A stretch of 24,577 bases of DNA from NCBI GenBank assembly GCA_025360395.1, contig JANYCH010000223.1:1-24577 (forward strand). The letters are read 5' to 3'. Below the pieces are notes generated by a model, which was given only the letters and a program-made list of their open reading frames with translations, had not been told where the DNA came from and ran no database searches. A program made the position numbers and the translations under genes. Numbering within the stretch: the stretch's first letter is position 1; each line of letters begins with the position of its first letter. The DNA is from Cytophagales bacterium. GTDB lineage: Bacteria > Bacteroidota > Bacteroidia > Cytophagales > UBA9547. Of this stretch, positions 1 through 7,348 are shown piece by piece.

Positions 1-1371
1 ATTGCCAATAAAGCTTTCCTGATAAATATCTTCGGCTTTTTTCAGGTTATTGGTTTTTTCAAGATAGAACTTAGCAAGTTCAAGCCTTCTTTTATGATAA
101 GCTGGGGAATTGTCACCATACAATTCTTTTGCAACTTTTATGATGGAAAGCAAAGTGTCCTCAACAGATTTTAGTTTTCTTTCCCTTCTGTCCAGTAAAA
201 TGTAAATTTCCTGTGCCTTTATTCTGCTCGGATGATATAGAGGAATGAAATTATTTTGGTTGATAAGTACATCTAGCCTTTCTTCTACCCTGTTATATTT
301 GAATTTTTTTGCAGTGAACCATTCCTCTCTTAGTTCATTATTTGCAAAGTATATATTATTCTTTTTAAAATACATCCTGGTCTTTCGTTCTACAAACGTC
401 ATGGATTTTCGGGGAGTGGATTCAAAATCGTCTTTGATCATCAAACCATACAAAACCTTGTCGAATGCATTAAAATAATACATGTCTTTTCGTTTTTTTA
501 CAGATTTTAAGGCATCTTCATAAAGGTTTTTGGCTTTTCGCAAATTGCCAGCTTCTTCTTGTTGCTGGGCCAAAAGGGTTGAATTTGCAGAATAAACAGG
601 ATTTTTTATTCCTAAGTTGGGTTTTATCCAATTGTTGCTGATTGAAAGAAGGGAATCGGCTTTTGAATATAATCCACGTTCATAAGCAGAGCGGGCACGC
701 ACGGCAGTTGCCCATGCATAAGCTGTTTTTCTTTTTGTGACTTCCGCCGAACTAAGTTTTACCTGCTTTATTTTTCCTTTAGAGTCTTTAATTGATTCTG
801 TCCTAACTATTTTACTTAACAAGAGAGGTTCTGCCAGTTTGGCAAGGCTATCTGCTGTTCTTAAAAACCCGGCTTCTAAGTTAATTCTGCTTTTTAAGAG
901 GAAATAGGAAGGTAAGAATGCCTTATTTTTATTTTTTGAATTATTAAAAGCCGCTAATCCTTTCTCTAATGTATTTTGAGCTTTTCTGCAATTACCATAA
1001 GTAAAGTAAATATCAGCGATCTCCAGATAAGTTTGACTGGCTACTGCACCTGTGTCGTTGTAAACTTTCTTAGTAAGGTTAATTGCTTCCAGAATGGAAC
1101 TTTCAAAGCTGTAATGGTTTCCCATAGCAATAAGAAATTGGGCTTTGTTAGTATATGCCTTAATCCCCGCTTCGCTGAAAGTCAGTCCTTTTTTTGCAAG
1201 AGAAGAAATAATTGATTCATTCTTTTTATTCGCCTTTCCAGGTAATCCTTTTTGGTAAAACGCATCTATTTTTGAAAAGCTTTTATTGTATTTAGATTGA
1301 GCATAATTATTGGTGCTTATTAAAAATCCAACTATGCAGAAGAAAGATGAAAGAGATTGTAAATTCTTCAT
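1..1371 (-). CDS. Secreted TPR-repeat protein (partial, 3' end outside window)
   Basis: An open frame runs without stops from ATG at 1371 to the left edge (457 codons), so the C-terminus is missing. I read it directly from the reverse complement. Residues 1 to about 25 form a signal peptide (basic start, hydrophobic core, NNYAQ at the end), so the protein should be exported. Helical TPR-like units with the usual Ala/Gly/Tyr spacing are seen near residues 110-143 (IADIYFTYGNCRKA), 262-295 (EEAGNLRKAKNLYEDAL) and 420-455 (FYLEKTNNLKKAEDIY). TPRs are protein-interaction scaffolds. Similar exported TPR proteins in Bacteroidota often carry further domains such as CHAT or kinase modules downstream, which cannot be checked here. 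The mRNA before the start is A-rich with no Shine-Dalgarno site. It is divergent from the gene at 1562 across 190 bp. Family call good; precise function unknown. Confidence 0.8.
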   Translation of the reverse strand, partial: MKNLQSLSSFFCIVGFLISTNNYAQSKYNKSFSKIDAFYQKGLPGKANKKNESIISSLAKKGLTFSEAGIKAYTNKAQFLIAMGNHYSFESSILEAINLTKKVYNDTGAVASQTYLEIADIYFTYGNCRKAQNTLEKGLAAFNNSKNKNKAFLPSYFLLKSRINLEAGFLRTADSLAKLAEPLLLSKIVRTESIKDSKGKIKQVKLSSAEVTKRKTAYAWATAVRARSAYERGLYSKADSLLSISNNWIKPNLGIKNPVYSANSTLLAQQQEEAGNLRKAKNLYEDALKSVKKRKDMYYFNAFDKVLYGLMIKDDFESTPRKSMTFVERKTRMYFKKNNIYFANNELREEWFTAKKFKYNRVEERLDVLINQNNFIPLYHPSRIKAQEIYILLDRRERKLKSVEDTLLSIIKVAKELYGDNSPAYHKRRLELAKFYLEKTNNLKKAEDIYQESFIGN

Positions 1372-1561
1372 TTATATGTTATTGTGTGGAATCAAAGTAT
1401 AAAAATAGCTATGAAAGTCTGTAATTCAATTTTTATGGATTTATTAAAACATTAGGTTATTAAAGCGGGGCAAGAGTAAGTATTGTAATATTGTATCTGG
1501 ATTAATCAGGTTCAAATAGCAAATCAGGAAAAAATTCTTTTCAGCTTTACCAACTATTTCA

Positions 1562-2059
1562 ATGAAGCCAATAAAAATCATTATCATCAGTATTTTTGTT
1601 CTTTCTGGTGGCTTAATCAGTCTCTTATTTCAACAAAAATCGAATAGGATCAATGACCAGCTAAGCAAAAAATCCTTAGGTTGGAACCCCGTCGCCATAA
1701 AAAAAATGGTTATTAAAAGAGAAGGTCATGATTCTATTTTATTAACTAAGGGAGATGGTATCTGGAAAACTAATAGAAAATTTGACGGTATGGGGGTAGC
1801 TTCCCAATTGCTTTTATATTTATCAACCATTCAGATTGAAAACAGTCCAAAAAACACTTTGAAAGAGGAAATTTTTACAAATCCAATAAGCCTGACAACT
1901 TTCGATAAAAATTCTGCTCCTATTAACAGGCTTTTAATAGGAAAAGATGTTGCAGCAGGGCTGTGTGCAGCCAGGTTAAATAACGAGCAATCAATAAAAT
2001 TACTCCATAGCAACCTTAACAATAAATCTTTGCGGATTTTACTGGATTCATTACTTTAA
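1562..2059 (+). CDS. Small membrane-anchored protein of unknown function, possibly DUF4340-like
   Basis: This 165-residue protein has one hydrophobic segment at residues 4-23, so it is probably an N-terminally anchored or exported protein with an extracytoplasmic body. The body contains a pattern resembling the start of DUF4340 domains: an I-x-R-x-x-x-x-I-L-L-T-K-G-D-G-I-W-K stretch near residues 51-69, followed by a helical segment VASQLLLYLSTIQIEN. DUF4340 proteins usually have 300 or more residues and often sit with gliding-motility ABC transporter genes. In many Bacteroidota gldF/gldG lie just upstream of dnaN, so this could be a shortened relative or decayed remnant in that position. That link is inference from memory of synteny, not proven. 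It ends 136 bp before dnaN. No clear promoter or terminator. The gene call is moderate, the family call weak. Confidence 0.6.
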   Translation: MKPIKIIIISIFVLSGGLISLLFQQKSNRINDQLSKKSLGWNPVAIKKMVIKREGHDSILLTKGDGIWKTNRKFDGMGVASQLLLYLSTIQIENSPKNTLKEEIFTNPISLTTFDKNSAPINRLLIGKDVAAGLCAARLNNEQSIKLLHSNLNNKSLRILLDSLL

Positions 2060-2151
2060 GTTGCTTGAAACTAACTAATTACTAATGGTTATGTCTTCCG
2101 CCTACCTGTAAGCAAACCAAACATTTATGTAGGAAGTTTTTAATTTTTTGT

Positions 2152-2159
2152 TAAATTTG
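2152..2159 (+). promoter_or_regulatory. Candidate -7 promoter box for dnaN
   Basis: TAAATTTG matches the Bacteroidota -7 consensus TAnnTTTG. It lies 37 bp before the dnaN start, giving a predicted leader of about 30 nt. A -33 TTTG element is weak (TATG around 2126-2129), so confidence is limited. Confidence 0.4.
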
Positions 2160-2195
2160 CGAGTTAATTATACTTCCCTGTTAAAATAAATTCCA

Positions 2196-3320
2196 ATGAG
2201 ATTTATTATTTCTTCCTCTGCACTTTTGAAGCAACTTTCCGGCATTAGTGGGGTAATTGCGTCCAATCCTATTGTCCCAATACTGGAAAATTTTCTTTTT
2301 GAAGTGAAAGAAACAACCCTGATCATAACTGCATCTGATATGCAGACTTCTATGATCACCGAAATGGATGTGGAATCCAAAAAGGGCGGGAGTATTTGTG
2401 TGCCGGCGAAGATCCTGATTGAAACATTAAAAAATCTTCCTGAACAACCACTTACTTTTACAATTGATGAGGAAACATATAGCATAGAAATAAGCTCTGA
2501 CAGGGGTAAATATAAATTGTCTGGTGAAAACGCAACAGACTTTCCTAAAGCACCGGTAATCAAAGGAGGAGATGCTCTTGAAATGCCTTCAGATATTTTA
2601 TTAAGGGCCATCAACATGACTTTGTTTGCCGCAAGCAATGATGAATTAAGACCTGCAATGACTGGTGTGTTCTTAAATATGACAGATACAAATGTGACTT
2701 TTGTCGCAACTGATGGCCATAGGCTGGTACGTTACAGAAGGGTAGATATAGCTTCTGATGCCAATACTTCCATATTAATTCCTAAAAAGGCACTTACACT
2801 TCTTAAATCATCTTTGCCTTCTGACAATACTTTGGTAAAGCTGGAATTCAATACATCAAACGCTTATTTTAGTTTTAACAATACCAAAATGATCTGCAGG
2901 TTGCTTGATGAGCGCTTCCCGGATTATGAAAATGCAATTCCTGTTAATAACCCAAGTAAATTGGCAATAGACAGAAGCGAGTTCTTAAATTCTTTAAAAA
3001 TTACATCCATTTACGCCAATAAAACTACTCACCAAGTGAGGTTAAAAATGGCCGGAAGTGAACTTCAGATCAGTGCTGAAGATATTGATTTTAGCAACGA
3101 AGCAAACGAAAGGCTTTCCTGTGACTTCACCGGAGATGACATGGAAATAGGATTTAATGCCAAATTCCTTCTGGAAGTATTAAATACAATGGATGCAAGA
3201 AACATTACAGTCAATCTTTCTGCCCCTAACCGTGCTGGTGTTATTAATCCTTCAGAACAATTAAAAAATGAAGATCTTTTAATGCTGGTAATGCCTGTAA
3301 TGCTTAATAGTTATGCATAA
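2196..3320 (+). CDS. dnaN: DNA polymerase III subunit beta (sliding clamp)
   Basis: This 374-residue protein has the length and fold pattern of the bacterial beta clamp, which forms a ring around DNA and tethers the replicative polymerase and repair factors. The three repeated clamp domains can be followed: an N-terminal domain starting MRFIISSSALLKQLSGISG, a middle domain with RPAMTGVFLNMTDTNVTFVATDGHRLVRYR, and a C-terminal domain ending in the clamp-typical LLMLVMPVMLN. The ATDGHRL motif is diagnostic. The ATG at 2196 is preceded by an A-rich sequence without a Shine-Dalgarno site, normal for Bacteroidota. The gene has its own candidate promoter box at 2152 and a strong terminator at 3346, so it may be transcribed largely alone. 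No dnaA or oriC is visible in the window, which is usual where dnaN is separated from the origin. Confidence 0.97.
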   Translation: MRFIISSSALLKQLSGISGVIASNPIVPILENFLFEVKETTLIITASDMQTSMITEMDVESKKGGSICVPAKILIETLKNLPEQPLTFTIDEETYSIEISSDRGKYKLSGENATDFPKAPVIKGGDALEMPSDILLRAINMTLFAASNDELRPAMTGVFLNMTDTNVTFVATDGHRLVRYRRVDIASDANTSILIPKKALTLLKSSLPSDNTLVKLEFNTSNAYFSFNNTKMICRLLDERFPDYENAIPVNNPSKLAIDRSEFLNSLKITSIYANKTTHQVRLKMAGSELQISAEDIDFSNEANERLSCDFTGDDMEIGFNAKFLLEVLNTMDARNITVNLSAPNRAGVINPSEQLKNEDLLMLVMPVMLNSYA

Positions 3321-3345
3321 GTAAAATCCGTCCTATTTATTACCT

Positions 3346-3376
3346 GCCTCTGATCCAAACATCAGGGGCTTTTTTT
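3346..3376 (+). terminator. Rho-independent terminator after dnaN
   Basis: GCCTCTGAT (3346-3354) pairs with ATCAGGGGC (3361-3369), a 9-bp stem with one G-U wobble and a 6-nt loop. It is followed directly by seven T residues (3370-3376). It lies 25 bp after the dnaN stop codon. Confidence 0.88.
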
Positions 3377-3449
3377 ATTTTATTTCAATCTAATTTTTAT
3401 TAACTCCGTACAATTCGTAATAGTCATTAGCTATCCATCTTAATTGAAA

Positions 3450-4682
3450 ATGAAATACACTATTATTCAAACCAGTCAGTTAACGTCAGTAAAAAGTCAG
3501 GTAGAACATTTAAAGAAGCAAATTCAGGAGGCAACGCATTTTATCAAGGATATAGAAAATGGAAAATTAGATACAGATCTTCAAGCCGGCAAGGATGGAA
3601 GCCTAGATGGTCTTGCAGGTGCCTTGGTAAGCATGAGAAATAAAATGATAAAGCTTGCTGATGAAGAAAGACAACGCAATTGGGCAACTGAAGGTCTTGC
3701 AGGTTTTGTAGATATTTTAAGGAATAACAACGATGATCTTAAAAAGCTAAGCGACAATATCCTTAAGAACCTGGTGAAATACCTTAAAACTAACCAGGGT
3801 TGGTTATTTATCCTCAACGACAACAATCCTGACAGAAATTTTCTGGAGTTAACAGCCTGTTATGCGTATGATCGCAAAAAGTTTTTAGAAAAGGAAATTG
3901 AAATAGGAGAAGGATTGGTAGGGCAGGTATTCCTTGAAAGGGAATCAGTTTATATGACACAGGTACCAAAGGATTATTCACAGATTACCTCTGGTTTAGG
4001 TGATGCTGTACCGTCTGCCATTTTTATTGTTCCATTGAAGGTAAATGAAGAAATTTTTGGAATCCTTGAGATAGGTTCTTTTCATGAAATTCCTCAATAT
4101 CAAAGAGACTTTGTGGAGAAACTTGCAGAAAGCATTGCTTCTACAATTGCAAATGTGAAGGTAAATGAAAGAACAAAAATCCTTTTATCTCAAACTCAGG
4201 AGCAAACAGAACAATTACGGTCACAGGAGGAAGAAATGAGGCAAAACCTTGAAGAACTTCACGCTACTCAGGAAGAAATGGAAAGAAAATCCAGCGAAGT
4301 TGAAAGCAGGATTGAAGGTTTAAATACAATAGGGATAGCAAGCATAGATTTTGATTTGAATGGTGTTGTCTTAAATGCGAATCATTCCTTTTTGGAAATT
4401 ATGGGTTACACCTTGGAAGAGATAAAAAACAGGCACCATAGGATGTTTGTTGACCCAGCAGAAGCTAACAGTAAAGAATATGAGCAGTTCTGGTCAAACT
4501 TAAAAAGTGGTAAATCTCAGCTTGGTGAATACATCAGGAATGCTAAAAATGGTAATAAAATATATCTAAAGGCATGTTACAGTATAATTAACGATACTTA
4601 TGGAAATCCTTTAAAAGTGGTAAAGCTGGCTTATGATATTACCGAAAAGCACGAAATACAAAAGCAGCTCGAGAAAAAATAA
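3450..4682 (+). CDS. Soluble GAF-PAS sensor protein without output domain
   Basis: I chose ATG at 3450 (410 residues); an in-frame TTG at 3444 is less likely. Residues 1-75 are helical with a HAMP-like stretch (IKDIENGKLDTDL). Residues about 90-240 form a GAF domain (LKKLSDNILKNLVKYL, then GEGLVGQVFLERESVY and PLKVNEEIFGILEIGSF). Residues 240-290 are a Gln/Glu-rich coiled coil. Residues 293-405 form a PAS domain of the type found in chemoreceptors and BdlA-like proteins (FDLNGVVLNANHSFLEIMGY, the F-W-x-x-L-x-x-G motif, and VVKLAYDITEK at the end). There is no transmembrane segment, histidine kinase, GGDEF or MCP signalling domain, so it must act through a partner. The ligand is not predictable. 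The 3' end lies 5 bp from the convergent glycosyltransferase gene, leaving no room for a terminator. Confidence 0.88.
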   Translation: MKYTIIQTSQLTSVKSQVEHLKKQIQEATHFIKDIENGKLDTDLQAGKDGSLDGLAGALVSMRNKMIKLADEERQRNWATEGLAGFVDILRNNNDDLKKLSDNILKNLVKYLKTNQGWLFILNDNNPDRNFLELTACYAYDRKKFLEKEIEIGEGLVGQVFLERESVYMTQVPKDYSQITSGLGDAVPSAIFIVPLKVNEEIFGILEIGSFHEIPQYQRDFVEKLAESIASTIANVKVNERTKILLSQTQEQTEQLRSQEEEMRQNLEELHATQEEMERKSSEVESRIEGLNTIGIASIDFDLNGVVLNANHSFLEIMGYTLEEIKNRHHRMFVDPAEANSKEYEQFWSNLKSGKSQLGEYIRNAKNGNKIYLKACYSIINDTYGNPLKVVKLAYDITEKHEIQKQLEKK

Positions 4683-4687
4683 ACCCA

Positions 4688-5446
4688 TTATCCCCTTCTT
4701 ATGATCCCTTTATAAATTTTAAAATTACCCATGCCTAAAACCTGCAGTCTGTAAGAAACAGACACCAACAAAACGCCTAAACCATATTTTACGCTCCTTT
4801 TAAAATTTATACTGCTTGCTTCAGGGAAATACTTAGTAGGACAAGAAACCTCACCAATATTAAAACCTGCATAAGCAATTTGCCCCATCATCTCATTGTC
4901 AAATACAAAATCGTTGTTGTTGAATGACAGAGGTAGAGTTTCTAAAACTTCTCTTGTAAATGCTCTGTAGCCCGTATGGTATTCAGAAAGTTTTTGGGAC
5001 ATCATTACATTTTGGAAGAAAGTCAAAAACCTGTTTGCAACATATTTATAAAAAGGCATTCCTCCTTTTAACGCTCCCTGTCCAAGGATCCTGGAAGCCA
5101 GCATAACATCATAAAGACCATGAGCTATAGGATATATCATAGCTTCTAGCAAAAGAGGTGTATATTGGTAATCGGGATGTAACATTACAATTATATCTGC
5201 ACCGTTTTCTAAAGCCTTGTTGTAGCAAGTTTTTTGATTGCCTCCATAGCCTTTATTTAATTCGTGCCGTATAACAGTATTAATTCCTAATTCTTTGGCT
5301 TTTAAAAAAGTTTGGTCTCTGGAATGGTCGTCAACTAGGATAACTTCGTCAACTATGTTAAATGGGATTTCTTTATAAGTTCGTTCTAAAGTAGGTTCTG
5401 CATTATAAGCAGGCATTACAACAACAATTTTCTTTCCGGCTATCAT
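4688..5446 (-). CDS. Family 2 glycosyltransferase (DPM/DPG synthase-like)
   Basis: This 252-residue protein is a single GT-A domain. It shows the N-terminal strand VVVMPAYNAEPTL, the nucleotide-sugar binding VILVDDHSRDQT, a GYGG loop (NKGYGGNQKTCYNKAL) typical of the dolichol-phosphate-mannose/glucose synthase-like branch, and the acceptor-side EYHTGYRAFTREVL and FDNEMMGQIA motifs. In place of the usual DxD-type motif it has HPDYQ (in MLHPDYQYTP), which keeps one Asp. There is no C-terminal transmembrane pair, so it is probably cytosolic or peripheral and transfers a sugar to a lipid-linked or cell-surface glycan acceptor. The substrate is unknown. It is a single-gene unit with a candidate promoter at 5466. 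Its stop codon lies 5 bp from the stop of the convergent sensor gene. Confidence 0.9.
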   Translation of the reverse strand: MIAGKKIVVVMPAYNAEPTLERTYKEIPFNIVDEVILVDDHSRDQTFLKAKELGINTVIRHELNKGYGGNQKTCYNKALENGADIIVMLHPDYQYTPLLLEAMIYPIAHGLYDVMLASRILGQGALKGGMPFYKYVANRFLTFFQNVMMSQKLSEYHTGYRAFTREVLETLPLSFNNNDFVFDNEMMGQIAYAGFNIGEVSCPTKYFPEASSINFKRSVKYGLGVLLVSVSYRLQVLGMGNFKIYKGIIRRG

Positions 5447-5465
5447 TAAAATAAAGTCAAAGTCC

Positions 5466-5473
5466 CAAATTTA
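5466..5473 (-). promoter_or_regulatory. Candidate -7 promoter box for the GT2 gene
   Basis: On the minus strand this reads TAAATTTG, an exact match to TAnnTTTG. About 20 bp upstream there is TTTAG, close to the -33 TTTG element. The predicted start point is about 12 nt before the ATG at 5446. Confidence 0.45.
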
Positions 5474-5580
5474 AGTATACCATTGATATTTTCTAAAAAA
5501 TTATGAATTTAGGTTAAATCACATTTAGGAAATAAATGGTGGTATTTGAGATAAAGATATTTTCTTAATATAATTAAAGT

Positions 5581-6288
5581 ATGGTCAAGTTTAAATATAT
5601 ATATAAAGCTATCATTTTTATAGTTGTTAGCATTTTGATTTTAACATGTCAGAGGAAGTCACATGAAATGAACCCTGGTATAAAAGTCCATTTCAATAAG
5701 CTGAATATAATCTGGAATGGTGTAAACAGGATAATTGGGGGTGTGCCTGTGCTTGAAAATACAAATATTAAATGTCATGAAGTACATACAGTAGAAAATG
5801 ATACAAACTTTATTTTTGAATTTCTTCATAACTTTGAAGATCATGTCGAGATAAAAGCAATAATCTCCCCAAATCACAATAGTATTATATTTTACTTAAG
5901 CCCCAATAATTATCATACTCAAAAGGCATGCGACTTTGTAAGTATGTTATTTGAAGAACTTCCTCAAATAGAGGTTATACAAGCTTATAGAAATGGGGTT
6001 AACTCACTAATTACTGAAAAGGATAGCTTAAAGGACTCAACAGATTTCCTGATCATAAAATACAAAGACCAAAAGTATGGGGCATTGATTCCTTTGCATG
6101 GCAAGGGCTACACAGCATCATTGGGAAAATATAAAAATATGTTTGGAATAAAATCCTACCATACTAAAGATGGCCACAATGAAAATGAAATTCCAATTGC
6201 TATAATGGCTTTTGGAAATGATAAGGATGCCCTTAAAAGAACACTCAATAATGAATCAATAATAAAAAATCTACCGATCGAATTTTAA
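5581..6288 (+). CDS. Possible lipoprotein; resembles N-terminal domain of raffinose synthase/Sip1-like GH36 proteins
   Basis: The protein has 235 residues. An N-terminal hydrophobic segment (residues 9-22) ends in ILTC, with Cys23 as a possible lipidation site. The Thr at -1 is not standard, so it could instead be a plain membrane anchor. The middle and C-terminal part is beta-rich. The order FLIIKYKDQKYGALIPLHG, then YTASLGKYK, then PIAIMAFGNDKDALK recalls the beta-sandwich that precedes the catalytic barrel in raffinose synthase and Sip1 proteins. If that is right, the barrel is absent: the frame stops just after the point where the linker to the barrel would begin, and the next gene follows on the other strand. 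The similarity is from memory of motif order and is only an inference. Otherwise it is a hypothetical surface protein. Transcribed alone, convergent with the DUF4293 gene. Confidence 0.7.
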   Translation: MVKFKYIYKAIIFIVVSILILTCQRKSHEMNPGIKVHFNKLNIIWNGVNRIIGGVPVLENTNIKCHEVHTVENDTNFIFEFLHNFEDHVEIKAIISPNHNSIIFYLSPNNYHTQKACDFVSMLFEELPQIEVIQAYRNGVNSLITEKDSLKDSTDFLIIKYKDQKYGALIPLHGKGYTASLGKYKNMFGIKSYHTKDGHNENEIPIAIMAFGNDKDALKRTLNNESIIKNLPIEF

Positions 6289-6300
6289 TTAACAATTAAC
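6287..6300. repeat. Tandem heptamer AATTAAC x2 between convergent stop codons
   Basis: Two exact copies of AATTAAC (6287-6293 and 6294-6300) fill the 11-bp gap between the stop codons of two convergent genes and overlap both. The unit contains TAA on the plus strand and TTAA symmetry. Heptamer period matches the arrays at 10003 and 17206. Confidence 0.7.
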
Positions 6301-6797
6301 TATCTTATCCTGTCTGCAGACCTCACAAGGTCTTCATCTTTTTTAATATAATAATTTGCTGCAATGTTAAAAAGCAAAGCAAAAATGGGAAGAAAAAATC
6401 CAAGTTTATAATCTCCGTAAAGCGGATGTGGCACAAGCTTATCACCTTCTATAATCTGATAATTTAACAAGGCGATTATGATAATGAGGAGCAAAGTATT
6501 TACAAAACCAAATTTCATCTGCCGTACCCTTTTTTTAAAGCTTACTAAGGAAACCAGGGCTAAAAGAGAAACAATTCCAGCTAAAATAAGGATATGGATC
6601 ATACTTGATTCTGCCACACTAATATTTGATAACTGATGCTCTCCTAATGATCCATTGTAATAAGTAAGTGACATTGGCGTCAATACAATTTCATCAGCAG
6701 TTTTTTCATTCACTTTAACCCAAACTTTTGAAAAACAAAAGCCTATCATTGAAGCAATTACGACAGTTAAAAAAATTGTTTGAATTCTTTGAATCAT
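6300..6797 (-). CDS. DUF4293 family membrane protein
   Basis: ATG at 6797 gives MIQRIQTIFLTVVIAS, the characteristic start of DUF4293 proteins. The longer frame from TTG at 6818 adds seven unlikely residues. The 165-residue protein has four hydrophobic segments (about residues 5-22, 63-82, 93-110 and 127-147), with a polar external loop after the first. It therefore has the topology of a small inner-membrane protein. Function is unknown; the family is largely restricted to Bacteroidota. It lies 45 bp downstream of rnhA on the same strand and is probably the last gene of a purD-rnhA operon. Its stop codon is 11 bp from the convergent lipoprotein-like gene. Family call is good, function unknown. 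Confidence 0.85.
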   Translation of the reverse strand: MIQRIQTIFLTVVIASMIGFCFSKVWVKVNEKTADEIVLTPMSLTYYNGSLGEHQLSNISVAESSMIHILILAGIVSLLALVSLVSFKKRVRQMKFGFVNTLLLIIIIALLNYQIIEGDKLVPHPLYGDYKLGFFLPIFALLFNIAANYYIKKDEDLVRSADRIR

Positions 6798-6842
6798 GAT
6801 AATGTAATATTCAGGCAATGTTCGTCAAAAAATAAATATATT

Positions 6843-7313
6843 TTAAATGTTTAGGCTATTTTCTGCAAATCTGCCGGGCCATGGGTCGGGTTTTAAGCCT
6901 GGTTTTTGGGATGCTGCAACAGCCAACCTGTCACACCTTTCATTTTCTATATGTCCCGCATGCCCCTTTAACCAAACAAATATAACTTTTTGTCTTCTGA
7001 ATAAAGGTATAAAACGCTGCCATAAATCTGCATTTTTTTTTCCCTTAAAACCTGTTTTTTGCCAATTCCACAACCAGCCTTTTGTAACGCTGTCTACAAC
7101 ATATTTAGAATCAGAATAGATCGTTACATCAAGGTTAATTCTTGTCAGGGCTTCAAGTGCTGCTATTACACCCATTAATTCCATCCGGTTATTTGTGGTC
7201 TCAAGAAAACCATCTGAAAGTTCTTTTTTAACCCCGTTAAACTCAAGGATAGCCCCATAACCACCTGGACCAGGATTGCCACTACAAGCTCCGTCTGTGT
7301 AAATGTTTACCAT
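6843..7313 (-). CDS. rnhA: Ribonuclease HI
   Basis: This 156-residue protein matches single-domain bacterial RNase HI, which cuts the RNA strand of RNA-DNA hybrids (R-loops, primer remnants). The active-site set is complete: Asp7 in IYTDGACSGNPG, Glu45 in NNRMEL, Asp68 in YSDSKYV, His118 in LKGHAGH and Asp128 in CDRLA. The basic handle region (WQKTGFKGKKNADLW) is present, as in the E. coli type. It starts with ATG at 7313, 35 bp after the purD stop codon, and has no separate promoter that I can see, so it is probably co-transcribed with purD. Confidence 0.96.
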   Translation of the reverse strand: MVNIYTDGACSGNPGPGGYGAILEFNGVKKELSDGFLETTNNRMELMGVIAALEALTRINLDVTIYSDSKYVVDSVTKGWLWNWQKTGFKGKKNADLWQRFIPLFRRQKVIFVWLKGHAGHIENERCDRLAVAASQKPGLKPDPWPGRFAENSLNI

Positions 7314-7348
7314 TTTAAATTACTGTGATCAGTTGAATTTACCGATTT

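Noticed and set aside
245..1215. Plus-strand frames of 77 and 79 codons at the left end
   Set aside because: They lie antisense to the continuous TPR-protein frame, which has a signal peptide and repeat pattern.
2168..2638. A 156-codon minus-strand frame opposite dnaN
   Set aside because: It is antisense to the conserved beta clamp and has no recognisable protein features.
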